This document shows, piece after piece, positions 1-9,629 of a stretch of DNA of 64,000 nucleotides; the stretch's first letter is position 1, and every line of letters begins with the position of its first letter. Under the pieces are notes generated by a model. That model did not search any database, was not told the origin of the DNA, and saw only the letters and a list, made by a program, of their open reading frames with translations. The DNA is from DASPJL01 sp035628645. GTDB lineage: Bacteria; Bacteroidota; Bacteroidia; Cytophagales; Cyclobacteriaceae. Both the position numbers and the translations under genes were made by a program. The stretch spans positions 1 through 64,000 of the forward strand of contig DASPJL010000108.1 in the NCBI GenBank assembly GCA_035628645.1, read 5' to 3'.

Positions 1-619
1 CGGGATTTCCTACATAAACTCCATTCTTCTCGGTGTCTTGTAATACAACTGCTCCGGCTCCAATTATATTATTTTCCATTATGTTTACTCCATTTAAAAT
101 AGTGACGTTACTTCCGATGAAAGTTCGGTCTTCTATCTTACAATCTCCATTGATAACCGCACTGGTGGAAATATGGCAATGATTGCCGATTTGTGTATCG
201 TGTTCTATTATTGAATTAGAGTTGATAATGCAATTATAACCTATTTTGGCTCCTGCATTTACCAATGCTTTATGCATTATTATACTTCCCTCTCCGATAC
301 TTGAATGTTTGGAAACTGTGGAGTAAGGTGAAACAATTACAGGCAATTGAACGGGAAGGTTTTTAAGTTTTGAGTAAAAATTTTCTCTTAGCTGACTTGA
401 TTTTATCTGCCCGAGGCTAATAAAGAAATAATTTACTTCCTTGGTCACCTTTTCTATGTCTTCATCCGATGCTATTACTTTATAACCAAATATAGACTGG
501 CCAATTTTCTCTTTAACGTCTACGATGCCATAAATATCGTATTTCCCTTCTGTTTCGATGACATCTATCACAGATTTGCAATGGCCTCCACCTCCAATAA
601 GGATAATCTTTTGTTTCAT
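1..619 (-). CDS. NeuD/PglD-type sugar O-acyltransferase, 3' end cut by window
   Basis: The frame reads from ATG at 619 leftwards off the window, giving 206 residues. It opens with MKQKIILIGGGGHCKSVID, a glycine-rich nucleotide-binding-like start typical of the NeuD/PglD family. The second half is a run of imperfect hexapeptide repeats (for example IGEGSI, IGYNCI, IGNHCH, IEDRTF, IGSNVT, IGAGAV), which form a left-handed beta helix. Family members acetylate amino sugars (sialic acid, bacillosamine) for surface glycans using acetyl-CoA. The substrate cannot be told here. The last residues seen (VYVGNP) are near the usual family C terminus, so little is missing. It lies downstream of glgB on the same strand but is separated by 196 bp that include a long inverted repeat, so it is probably a separate unit. 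Confidence 0.85.
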   Translation of the reverse strand, partial: MKQKIILIGGGGHCKSVIDVIETEGKYDIYGIVDVKEKIGQSIFGYKVIASDEDIEKVTKEVNYFFISLGQIKSSQLRENFYSKLKNLPVQLPVIVSPYSTVSKHSSIGEGSIIMHKALVNAGAKIGYNCIINSNSIIEHDTQIGNHCHISTSAVINGDCKIEDRTFIGSNVTILNGVNIMENNIIGAGAVVLQDTEKNGVYVGNP

Positions 620-730
620 ATAGGATGAGCTATCGGCAATCAGGTTTTAGCTTATTTGAATGGTAGTTCATGCTCTTTTTCTTCAAATCATATTATGCAA
701 ATATGTAATTTTCTTTGAAATACCTTCTTT

Positions 731-812
731 AACCACAGAGGAAACGGAGAAATACACGGAGCACATGGAGTTTTCTATGCTCTCTATGTATTTCTCCGCT
801 ATCTCTGTGGTT
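731..812. repeat. Long imperfect inverted repeat 3' of glgB
   Basis: The left arm starts AACCACAGAG at 731 and continues to 756. The right arm ends CTCTGTGGTT at 812 and starts at 787. Between the arms the sequence continues in degenerate 'CACGGAG' steps. The arms match over 26 nt except for a 4-nt internal block, so a long hairpin is possible just past the glgB stop codon. Sequences of the CCACAGAG/ACACGGAG type are, from memory, a recurring intergenic repeat in many bacterial genomes. It may act as a transcription terminator or transcript stabiliser for the glg operon, but there is no clean T-tract. Confidence 0.7.
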
Positions 813-815
813 CAC

Positions 816-2756
816 CTACAACTTCCAAACGCTTACTCCCAGTGGGGATAAAGTTATTTCGATGGAATGTTCCCTTCCATGAGACGGTTCATTTTTTGCT
901 GGTATCGGCGCTCCATTATAAACACCACTGCCTCCAAAATTGGAATAATCTGAATTTAAAACCTCTTTCCATGTTCCTTTGGTTGGAACGCCTATTCTGT
1001 AATTTTCCCTCACGACAGGGGTGAAATTGCAGACGACCAGAAGGAGGTCTTTCTTATTTTTCCCTTTCCTTAAGAAGGAAATAACACTGTTATCCACATC
1101 GGCGCCATCTATCCATTCATACCCTTCAGGTTGAAATTGAAGTTCATGCAAAGCTTTTTCTTCACAATATAGCGTATTCAGTTCCTTTAAGAAATTTTGT
1201 ATGCCATTGTGATAACCTCCAAATAAGATATGCCATTCCAAGCTTCCGTCATGGTTCCACTCGCTGTATTGCGCAATTTCTCCTCCCATGAAAATTAATT
1301 TCGTTCCGGGATGGGTATACATGTATCCATATAAAAGGCGAAGGTTTGCGAATTTCTGCCACTCGTCGCCGGGCATTTTATTTATCAAAGCGCCTTTGCC
1401 ATATACCACCTCATCATGGGAAAGAGGGAGCATAAAATTTTCGGAAAAGGCATAATGAATGCTAAAAGTGAGCTGATCGTGGTGATGTCTTCTATACATT
1501 GGATCTTTAGACATATAATCCAGTGTATCGTGCATCCAGCCCATCATCCATTTCATTCCGAAGCCAAGACCGCCTATAACTGTTGGCTTTGAAACCATCG
1601 GCCATGAAGTAGATTCTTCGGCTATGGTTTGAACATCCGGAAATTCTCTGTAAACAGCTTCATTAAATGTTTTAAGAAAATTAATTGCTTCCAGATTTTC
1701 TCTTCCCCCGAATTCATTGGGGATCCATTCGCCTTCTTTTCTTGAATAATCCAGATAAAGCATGGAAGCAACTGCATCTACCCTTAACCCGTCAATATGG
1801 TATTTATCCAACCAATAGAAGGCGTTGCTGATTAGAAAAGATTTAATTTCATTTCTGCCATAATTGAAGATGTAGCTTTGCCAGTCGGGATGAAAGCCTT
1901 TTCTTGGATCAGCATGTTCAAAAAGATGGGTGCCGTCAAAATAAACAAGACCATGTTGGTCGCTCGGGAAGTGGGAAGGAACCCAATCCAGGATTACACC
2001 TATTCCTTCTTTATGAAGTTCATTCACCAGGTAGGCAAAATCATCGGGAGTGCCAAACCTGCTGCTTGGCGCGAAATATCCTGTTATCTGGTATCCCCAC
2101 GATCCAAAAAAAGGATGTTCCATGATAGGCATAAACTCTACATGTGTAAAGCCTAGCTCTTTAACATATGGAACAAGTTGTGCTGCTAATTCTCTATAAG
2201 AAAGTGATCTGTTGCCGTCGTCCGGCACTCTTTTCCAGGAACCTAAATGGACTTCATAAACAGAAAAGGGTTTCGCAAGTTCTTGTCTTTTCTTTCTCAA
2301 ATTAAGCCATCGCTTATCCTTCCATGGAAACTCTTCTTTCCAAACCACCGAGGCTGTTTTGGGGGCTACTTCCGCATACCTGGCAAAAGGGTCTGCCTTT
2401 TCTACTTTATAATCATTATAATTCGATTCAATATAATATTTATATACTGTTCCTGACCCTATTTCAGGAATCAGGCCTTCCCATATTCCCGAACCATCCC
2501 ATCTGTGATAAAGTTGATGACTACCTCTGTCCCATCCGTTGAAGTCTCCGGTTACAGAAACATACTTGGCATTTGGCGCCCAAACAGCAAAGTATGTTCC
2601 ATTTACTCCTTCGTTTGTTAATACATGTGATCCTAATTTTTCATACAATCTATAATGTGTACCCTCACGGAATAAATGGATATCTAAATCACTGAAAAGA
2701 GAAAAATGAACGACTTCGGCCATGGTAGGTTTATTTGAAACAGAAGGAATTGCCAT
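816..2756 (-). CDS. glgB: 1,4-alpha-glucan branching enzyme GlgB
   Basis: The 646-residue protein cuts alpha-1,4-glucan chains and re-attaches them through alpha-1,6 links, making branched glycogen-like polymer in the cytoplasm. The N-terminal CBM48/E-set domain lies at about residues 35-130 and is followed by a GH13 barrel. The catalytic residues are visible: nucleophile Asp327 in DGLRVDA, acid Glu380 in TIAEES and Asp448 in PLSHDE. Length is normal for the short branching enzymes that lack the extra N-terminal module. It is the last gene of the glgE, treS-maltokinase, glgB series, 71 bp after the fusion gene, and supplies the branching step of the GlgE pathway. Confidence 0.97.
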   Translation of the reverse strand: MAIPSVSNKPTMAEVVHFSLFSDLDIHLFREGTHYRLYEKLGSHVLTNEGVNGTYFAVWAPNAKYVSVTGDFNGWDRGSHQLYHRWDGSGIWEGLIPEIGSGTVYKYYIESNYNDYKVEKADPFARYAEVAPKTASVVWKEEFPWKDKRWLNLRKKRQELAKPFSVYEVHLGSWKRVPDDGNRSLSYRELAAQLVPYVKELGFTHVEFMPIMEHPFFGSWGYQITGYFAPSSRFGTPDDFAYLVNELHKEGIGVILDWVPSHFPSDQHGLVYFDGTHLFEHADPRKGFHPDWQSYIFNYGRNEIKSFLISNAFYWLDKYHIDGLRVDAVASMLYLDYSRKEGEWIPNEFGGRENLEAINFLKTFNEAVYREFPDVQTIAEESTSWPMVSKPTVIGGLGFGMKWMMGWMHDTLDYMSKDPMYRRHHHDQLTFSIHYAFSENFMLPLSHDEVVYGKGALINKMPGDEWQKFANLRLLYGYMYTHPGTKLIFMGGEIAQYSEWNHDGSLEWHILFGGYHNGIQNFLKELNTLYCEEKALHELQFQPEGYEWIDGADVDNSVISFLRKGKNKKDLLLVVCNFTPVVRENYRIGVPTKGTWKEVLNSDYSNFGGSGVYNGAPIPAKNEPSHGREHSIEITLSPLGVSVWKL

Positions 2757-2827
2757 GATAATATATCTTAGTTAAAGGTTTTAAAAATTTTAGTTTTTTT
2801 TAATTCTTAGGTAAACGGGTTTTGTAA

Positions 2828-5800
2828 TTAAATAAAACTTTCTTTTGTATACTTTTTCATTATAAACTTAATGCCCCTCAATGGAATAACCACCCAGTCG
2901 GGCCTATTATTTAATTCATATTTCAGTTCATAAATAGCCTTTTCAAGCAAGAATGTTTCCAGCAGGATATCAAAAGATTCACGGTCAATTGGAATAAAAT
3001 CGCAATTGGCAGTCTTTTTTAAATAGGTTTTCAAATAGTATTTGCTAACGAAATGATACCAAAGCTCAGCCCATTGTTCAAGATGAGAGGAATCTTCCTG
3101 GCGAATACTATTATTTTGCAATAATACACTATATGCAGCATAATGGAATGATCTCATCATTCCTGCCACATCTCTTAACGGAGATCTTTTTAACCTTCGC
3201 TCGCTGAAGCTTCTTGCAGGCTCTCCTTCAAAATCAATAATAAGGAAATCCTTTCCCGTAAACAGTACTTGCCCAAGATGATAATCTCCGTGAATTCGTA
3301 TTTTCATGGTGGTGATTTTTTTAGAGAAAATCTTTTTAAGTACCTGGAGAATTTCGCCTTTCATGTTCATTACTTCTTCAGCTTCTTCCCGCACCTCCTC
3401 CGGCAAATTTTTCATATTTTTTTTCAGCGTATCGAAAGTGCTTCTCACCAGAGATTGCAAAGAAGAAAATAGTGATCTTTGGTAATGAAGGGAAAAGGGT
3501 TCAGGGTCAAAATCTTTTTCCTGGTGTCTTGAAGCCAAAGCGATATGCATTTCCCCTGTCCTTTGTCCCAATTGGTTTACTCTTTCTACATAAGGGCCTC
3601 CTATGACGGATTCAAGAGATGTTGGAAGCTCCGAATCCATGCTTTCCTCAAACTTTTCCATCTCAAATTGTACTCCATTGGAAGTTTTTTCCTCTAATAC
3701 CCTTTCGAAGTAGTCTTCCAGTGTTTCACAAATGTATTGCCAGGCGTCTCCCTGATTGGGTACAGCTTCCTGCATTAAACCCAATACCAAAGGTTGGCTG
3801 TTCGGTTGGTTGTTATAATGTTCAATAGACGCCACAAACTTTGGCATATGGGCAAAGTCCGTTTTTTCAGTTAAAAATCTGTTGATTTCCAGATCCGGGT
3901 TTATCACCCTATCCAGTTTTCTATAGATCTTAAAAAAGAACTTATTTTCAAAAAGAATAGAAGTGTTGCTTTGTTCCACGTTTAGCACTTTTGAGCTAAA
4001 CTGATTAAGCACCTCTTTTAAATCCTTTTCAAACTCTTTATTCACATTAGCCAGCAAATCCCCAGTTTCATATTTTAATCTCCTTTTTCTTGCAACCATT
4101 GAAAATACGGCTTTTCTGAATGATTCGTCATAAACAGCATCATATAGAATTGCATTCGAGCCATTCATTCTTAAAGAGGCAACAATACTTTTCGGATGGT
4201 AATCATTAAACATTTTTTCTTCTTCTGCCAGGTATCCAACCGACAGGGGAAGAAGGTATAATTCCGGAAGATCTTCGGTATAGCTGACCTCAATTATAAA
4301 GAAGGCCGCGCCTCCTTCTTCTGTTTTAATCGGCAAAATCTCCTGGATGTTTATCCGTTGAATGGTCTTTGCTTTTCCTCCAAACCATCTGCAACCCTTC
4401 AGGTATTTGGGTAAAATTTTATTTGCTAAAATCTTGTTAAACTTACCCCTTTCAATACTTTCCCAGTTGTCTATTTCAAATTCCTGAAATGAAGGCAAGT
4501 GTATATCATCCACCATAATATTTTCTTGTTCCAATGAAAACCAGAAATATCCATGAGGCCCCAGGGTGAAGACATAGGGCGTTTCTTTAATCTGAGGGAA
4601 TTTGTTTTGGCTGAAAACCTCGGTAGGCGTATAACCTGTATAATCAGGAAGTTCTAGCTCCATTGCCTGCGAAAATCTTGATAAATTTACTACCACCAAT
4701 ATCACTTCCCCCTTATAAGATCTAATAAAAGCAAGCACTTTTGGATTAGAGGGTGATAAAAATTTTATGTCCCCACGACCAAAAGCTTGATGTCTTTTTC
4801 GCATGGCAATAACACGCTTGTTCCACCACAATAATGAGGAGAGGTTTTTCTGCTGAGTTTCCACATTTATTGATTCAAAAGAATATTCAGGATCAATAAT
4901 CAGTGGAAGATAAAGCTTTTGCGGATTTGCTTTGGAGAATCCGGCATTTCTGTCAGGGCTCCATTGCATCGGTGTTCTTACTCCATCTCTGTCTCCCAGG
5001 TAATAATTATCGCCCATTCCAATTTCATCGCCATAGTACATTACCGGAGTGCCCGGCAGCGAAAATAACAAAGTGTTCATCAGCTCAATCTTCTTTCGAT
5101 TGTTATCAAGCAGCGGCGCCAACCGATGACGAATACCCAGATTTATTCTGGCTAAGGGATCTTTGGTATATACACGGTACATATAGTCCCTTTCTTCATC
5201 AGTAACCATTTCCAGAGTAAGTTCATCGTGATTTCTTAAAAACATGGCCCACTGGCAATTCTCAGGAATGGACGGCGTCTGGTCAAAAATGTCTGTAAGA
5301 GGATACCGGTCCTCCATTTTTAATGACATAAACATCCTGGGCATAAGTGGAAAATGATAGTTCATATGACACTCATCACCGTCTCCGAAATAACTTGCTG
5401 AATCTTCAGGCCACATATTCGCCTCGGCAAGCAGCAACTTATTTTTATACTTGCTGTCTACATAAGACCGAAGTTTTTTCAGGAAGGCGTGTGTTTCGGG
5501 TAAGTTTTCACAATTGGTACCCTCTCTCTCAAACAGGTATGGAACGGCATCCAGCCGGAAACCATCAACGCCCATATTAAACCAGAAATCCAATACCCTG
5601 AATACTTCTTGCTGCACTTTAGGATTATCATAATTCAAATCAGGTTGGTGATGGAAGAACCGATGCCAATAATAAGCCTTAGCCACAGGATCCCAAGTCC
5701 AGTTTGAAGCTTCAAAATCTTTAAAAATAATTCTTACCTCATTGAATTTGTTAGGATCATCGGACCAGACGTAATAGTCCCTGTAAACAGAGCCAGGTTT

Positions 5801-6256
5801 AGAAATTCTTGCCCGCTGAAACCAAGGGTGCTGATCAGAGGTGTGGTTGATTACTAATTCAGTGATTACTTTAAGGCCTCTTCTTTTTGCCTCCTTCATA
5901 AAAAGTTTAAAATCCTGAAGCGTTCCGTAAGAGGGGTTTATACTAAAATAATCGGCGATATCATACCCATCATCTTTTAACGGCGATGGATAAAATGGAA
6001 GGAGCCAAATGGCCGTTACGCCTAGGTCCTGAAGGTAATCCAGTTTTTCCATCAAACCTTTAAAGTTGCCTGTTCCGGAGCCATTGCTGTCTTTAAAAGC
6101 TTTTATATGTACCTCATAAATAATGGCATCTTTATACCACAGTATATTTTCATCACTATAGGGTCTTTTCAAGCTTCCTTGAGGTAAGGAAGCTTCCAAT
6201 TTTTTTTGTGTGTTGGTATTATGTGCTATTTCTGAATAAGCTTCTTCTTTCAGCAT
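2828..6256 (-). CDS. treS: Trehalose synthase - maltokinase fusion (TreS-Pep2)
   Basis: The 1142-residue protein joins two enzymes. Residues about 35-580 are a GH13 trehalose synthase that interconverts trehalose and maltose. Nucleophile Asp236 (GFRLDA), acid Glu278 (LLAEAN) and Asp344 (RNHDE) are present. Residues about 620-1142 are a maltokinase with an aminoglycoside-phosphotransferase-like fold. The catalytic HGD motif (Asp991) sits in IHGDYHLGQV and the metal-binding Asp1008 in IDFEGEP. The fused enzyme therefore converts trehalose to maltose and then to maltose-1-phosphate, the donor for GlgE encoded 63 bp upstream. Such fusions are known in many bacteria with the GlgE pathway. No lesion is visible in either half. 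Confidence 0.95.
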   Translation of the reverse strand: MLKEEAYSEIAHNTNTQKKLEASLPQGSLKRPYSDENILWYKDAIIYEVHIKAFKDSNGSGTGNFKGLMEKLDYLQDLGVTAIWLLPFYPSPLKDDGYDIADYFSINPSYGTLQDFKLFMKEAKRRGLKVITELVINHTSDQHPWFQRARISKPGSVYRDYYVWSDDPNKFNEVRIIFKDFEASNWTWDPVAKAYYWHRFFHHQPDLNYDNPKVQQEVFRVLDFWFNMGVDGFRLDAVPYLFEREGTNCENLPETHAFLKKLRSYVDSKYKNKLLLAEANMWPEDSASYFGDGDECHMNYHFPLMPRMFMSLKMEDRYPLTDIFDQTPSIPENCQWAMFLRNHDELTLEMVTDEERDYMYRVYTKDPLARINLGIRHRLAPLLDNNRKKIELMNTLLFSLPGTPVMYYGDEIGMGDNYYLGDRDGVRTPMQWSPDRNAGFSKANPQKLYLPLIIDPEYSFESINVETQQKNLSSLLWWNKRVIAMRKRHQAFGRGDIKFLSPSNPKVLAFIRSYKGEVILVVVNLSRFSQAMELELPDYTGYTPTEVFSQNKFPQIKETPYVFTLGPHGYFWFSLEQENIMVDDIHLPSFQEFEIDNWESIERGKFNKILANKILPKYLKGCRWFGGKAKTIQRINIQEILPIKTEEGGAAFFIIEVSYTEDLPELYLLPLSVGYLAEEEKMFNDYHPKSIVASLRMNGSNAILYDAVYDESFRKAVFSMVARKRRLKYETGDLLANVNKEFEKDLKEVLNQFSSKVLNVEQSNTSILFENKFFFKIYRKLDRVINPDLEINRFLTEKTDFAHMPKFVASIEHYNNQPNSQPLVLGLMQEAVPNQGDAWQYICETLEDYFERVLEEKTSNGVQFEMEKFEESMDSELPTSLESVIGGPYVERVNQLGQRTGEMHIALASRHQEKDFDPEPFSLHYQRSLFSSLQSLVRSTFDTLKKNMKNLPEEVREEAEEVMNMKGEILQVLKKIFSKKITTMKIRIHGDYHLGQVLFTGKDFLIIDFEGEPARSFSERRLKRSPLRDVAGMMRSFHYAAYSVLLQNNSIRQEDSSHLEQWAELWYHFVSKYYLKTYLKKTANCDFIPIDRESFDILLETFLLEKAIYELKYELNNRPDWVVIPLRGIKFIMKKYTKESFI

Positions 6257-6319
6257 TGTATTGAAATTTTAAAATATATTTTAGGGAAATATCCTCATTC
6301 ATTTTTTATGTAACATCTG

Positions 6320-8299
6320 CTATACGCTTTCTTCTTCAATTCTAAAAACATGAACAGGAAGTTTAAAAGGGTTTAGTTCAACGAAATTCCATTCATTGTT
6401 CCAGGTATATTTTTCATCAGTAAGTAAGTCGTGAACTTGGTAAGGAGTATCATAAGGCATATTCAGCTTCCAGAGTGGGAGCTTCACATAGCCAGCCAAT
6501 GTTTGAGTATAAGCGAGGTTTACGACGACAATTATCTTATTGTCAAAGCTATCCGTAGACTTTACATAACATAATAAATTCTGGTTGTCGGTATCGCAGA
6601 ACTGAACGTTCCAGGTGGTTTGCAGTGCTTCATTCTCCCGCCTTATTTTATTGATAAGAGTAATTATTTCTCTGATCCTGGTTTGTTTGGACCATTCCCA
6701 ATGCCCAATTTCATATTTTTCAGAATTTAAATATTCCTCTTTCCCTTCTGCTACAGGTGTATTGATTCCAAAATCGAAAACAGGTCCGTAAATACCATAA
6801 TTTGAAGACAAGGTTGCTGCCATGACCAGGCTTCTGATAAATGCAGGCTCTCCTCCCTTTTGTAAATGGTCATTTAGAATATCAGGGGTATTTGGCCAGA
6901 AATTCGGCCGGAAATATTCCCGAAGGTCTGTTTGCGTAAGCTCCGTTACATATTCTGTTATTTCATGTTTGGATGTCCTCCAGGTGAAATAGGTATAAGA
7001 CTGTTGAAACCCCAGTTTAGCCAACCTTTCCATTACCCTTGGTTTTGTGAAAGCTTCAGCAAGAAATATTGTTTCAGGATATTTTTTTCTAACCTCTTTT
7101 ATCATCCATTCCCAGAAAGTAAAGGGTTTGGTATGTGGATTGTCCACACGGAAAATATTTACTCCCCTTTCAACCCAATATTCTACAATGCTCTTAAGCT
7201 CTATCCATAAGTTTTCCCAGTCCTCGGTCTCGAAATTGAAAGGCAGCACATCCTGATATTTTTTCGGAGGGTTTTCAGCATATTGAACTGAGCCATCCGG
7301 CCTCCATTTGAACCATTGAGGATGTTCTTTTACATAGGGATGATCGGGAGCGCATTGAAGCGCATAATCCAGCGCTATTTCAATGCCCAGGGTTTTTGCT
7401 TTTTTTACAAGCTTTTCAAAATCTTTTACTGTTCCCAGTTCCTGATGGATTGATTTATGTCCGCCTTCTGAGCTCCCTATAGCCCAAGGTACTCCTGGGT
7501 CGTCCTCCTGAGCCGTTGTAGAATTGTTTTTTCCCTTTCTGTTTACTTTACCTATGGGGTGAATGGGTGGAAAATAAAGCACATCAAATCCCATTTCGGC
7601 AATCATTGGAAGAAGCTTTTCACAATCTTTAAATGTACCGTGTCCGTTAGGTTTTTCAGAAGTTGATCTTGGGAAAAGCTCATACCAAGAGCTGAAAAGC
7701 GCTTTTTTCCTTTCCACCTCCAGCGTAAGGATCTTAGAATATTGAACAAAATTTTGTTTCGTTACGCCGTTGAACATCAATTGGGAAATTTCCTGAGAAG
7801 TAGCCATTTTAACCGCTTCCTCCGGATTTGCCTTCTCCAAAGTAGCCGCCATGGTTTCCAATTTTGGTTTATTTTGAGAACCTGCCGACGCTGCCTGGGA
7901 TAGTAACTCTTTTCCGATTTGTAGCTCTACGGAAATATCCTGATTTGCTTCAAATTTTCTTTTTAATCCATGCTGCCAACTAGCAAAATGATCTACCCAT
8001 CCGATTAAAGTATATTCATATTTGCCTTGTTGGTCCGGAATAAAGAATGCCTGCCATTTGTCATTGCCAATAAAATTCATTGACACCTCCGCCCACTTTT
8101 TTTTCCCGGCCAGTCGCCAAAGCAGTACTGCTTTTACAGCGTCATGCCCGTCGGTAAAAACATCCGCGGTTACCGTTACTTTTTCTCCGACTACTCTCTT
8201 TGCAGGATATTGTCCGCAATTTATTACAGGTTTTACATTTTCTATTATTACTCGTTGTTTGCCATTAATGTCTTTAAAATTGTAATTAGACTTTGCCAT
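6320..8299 (-). CDS. glgE: Alpha-1,4-glucan:maltose-1-phosphate maltosyltransferase GlgE
   Basis: The 659-residue GH13_3 enzyme transfers maltosyl units from alpha-maltose-1-phosphate to the non-reducing end of alpha-1,4-glucan. The N-terminal beta domain (about 15-130) and an all-alpha insert precede the barrel. Nucleophile Asp386 lies in IFRVDNPHTKPF and acid Glu415 in IFLAEAFTKP; the KPF and AEAFT context is distinctive for GlgE. It is the first gene of a minus-strand operon with the TreS-maltokinase fusion and glgB, spaced 63 and 71 bp. The 437-bp divergent region upstream probably holds the operon promoter. No glgA or glgC lies in the window, so trehalose or maltose is the inferred carbon entry here. 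Confidence 0.96.
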   Translation of the reverse strand: MAKSNYNFKDINGKQRVIIENVKPVINCGQYPAKRVVGEKVTVTADVFTDGHDAVKAVLLWRLAGKKKWAEVSMNFIGNDKWQAFFIPDQQGKYEYTLIGWVDHFASWQHGLKRKFEANQDISVELQIGKELLSQAASAGSQNKPKLETMAATLEKANPEEAVKMATSQEISQLMFNGVTKQNFVQYSKILTLEVERKKALFSSWYELFPRSTSEKPNGHGTFKDCEKLLPMIAEMGFDVLYFPPIHPIGKVNRKGKNNSTTAQEDDPGVPWAIGSSEGGHKSIHQELGTVKDFEKLVKKAKTLGIEIALDYALQCAPDHPYVKEHPQWFKWRPDGSVQYAENPPKKYQDVLPFNFETEDWENLWIELKSIVEYWVERGVNIFRVDNPHTKPFTFWEWMIKEVRKKYPETIFLAEAFTKPRVMERLAKLGFQQSYTYFTWRTSKHEITEYVTELTQTDLREYFRPNFWPNTPDILNDHLQKGGEPAFIRSLVMAATLSSNYGIYGPVFDFGINTPVAEGKEEYLNSEKYEIGHWEWSKQTRIREIITLINKIRRENEALQTTWNVQFCDTDNQNLLCYVKSTDSFDNKIIVVVNLAYTQTLAGYVKLPLWKLNMPYDTPYQVHDLLTDEKYTWNNEWNFVELNPFKLPVHVFRIEEESV

Positions 8300-8736
8300 A
8301 TCAGTTGTAAGGTCATTTGTTTCTATTGATGGTTTTTACGAGAGTGAGGTTATTAAGATGGGTTATAGAGAAAAAATATTGAAAGTAAATGAAGGTAGTG
8401 TGATAATACGATAATGTGATGATGTGAGGGAAATATTAAATTTTGAATTTTAAATTTTAAATGACGGAAAAATTGTGAATGATGATAAAACATTCATTAT
8501 CACGTAATATTCGGGGCAGGGAGTGACAGTGCATTAATTATGCTATCCTCATAGAAATTATGGCAATGTATAATTTAAAGGAAGGGACTAAGAATTATAT
8601 ATTTAACATCCTCGTACCCCGGATCTCATTTCCCAAACTTTTGAAGGGTGGTTTTCCTGAGTTCTTTTATAAAGAATCTTTATAATGTTTAAATATTAAG
8701 ATCAATACCTATATTTTTACTTTAAATTTAACAGCT
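8300..8736. other. Divergent intergenic region glgE / SDR gene
   Basis: This 437-bp AT-rich region holds no gene I can support. Around 8395-8432 there are degenerate repeats of the type GTGATAATACGATAATGTGATGATGTG, followed at 8433-8462 by AATTTTAA-type steps, so it seems to carry slipped simple repeats like other intergenic regions in this window. Promoters for glgE (minus) and for the dehydrogenase gene (plus) must lie here. I found no exact TAnnTTTG element; TATATTTTTA at 8710 is the nearest for the plus side. Confidence 0.5.
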
Positions 8737-9441
8737 ATGGAACTAAAAGAATCGACTTTTTTAATTACCGGAGGAAGTTCGGGGATAGGCAAAGCTACCG
8801 CCCGTGCCATCATAAATAAAGGAGGGAAGGTTGCAATTACTGGGAGAGATGAAAATAAACTTAAACAGGTAGCAGAACAGATAGGCGCCTTTCCTATTCA
8901 TGCTGATGTCGGAAATCTTGGGGACATTGAAAAAACTTATACTTCATTTTTATCAAATTTCGATAGGTTAGATTGTCTGATCAACAATGCAGGTATTGGG
9001 TTGTGGAGTGAGCTCACGGAAATAAACCTGGAAGAATTTCAAAAAGTTTATAACGTCAATGTATTTGGCGCAGCGTTAATGGGGCAAAAAGCAGCCCGCA
9101 TTTTTCAGAAACAAAACTATGGCAATATCATAAACATTGCATCCACCGCTTCTACCAAAGGTTTCGAAAAAGGAACAATCTATTCCTCCTCAAAATTTGC
9201 GCTAAGAGGAATGACTGAATGTTGGAGGGCTGAACTTAGAAAATACAATATCAGGGTAATGCTCATTAATCCAAGTGAAGTAATTACTGCGTTTTTCAGT
9301 TCCGATAGAAAAGAACAAGAAGAAGTAGAAAGCAAATTGAGAAGCGAGGAAATTGCCCATATCATCGTTTCGGCATTAGAAATGGATGACAGAGGTTTTA
9401 TTCCTGAGCTTTCCGTTTGGGCAACCAATCCAAAGAATTAA
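8737..9441 (+). CDS. Short-chain dehydrogenase/reductase (SDR) family oxidoreductase
   Basis: The 234-residue protein is a classical SDR with a Rossmann fold. The cofactor motif TGGSSGIG is at about residue 10, NNAG at about residue 83, the catalytic Ser in NIAST and the YxxxK pair in YSSSKFALRG. It resembles the 3-oxoacyl-[ACP] reductase-like branch, but the substrate cannot be deduced. It stands alone between a divergent operon and a large sensor kinase gene. Confidence 0.88.
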   Translation: MELKESTFLITGGSSGIGKATARAIINKGGKVAITGRDENKLKQVAEQIGAFPIHADVGNLGDIEKTYTSFLSNFDRLDCLINNAGIGLWSELTEINLEEFQKVYNVNVFGAALMGQKAARIFQKQNYGNIINIASTASTKGFEKGTIYSSSKFALRGMTECWRAELRKYNIRVMLINPSEVITAFFSSDRKEQEEVESKLRSEEIAHIIVSALEMDDRGFIPELSVWATNPKN

Positions 9442-9629
9442 CAATATCAGCAGGACTTAGCACTTTTGGACCAATTGCCATCAAAGCAATATCCATAAAT
9501 GTTATTGTTCCATATAATATCCGTCCGGGTGAGTGGCATGTGAAAGGAAATTCTCCCAGACACTCTATCATAATTGACTAATTCTATTATAATTGATTAT
9601 TTAAATTTTGGTTTTGTAACTTAAATTGT

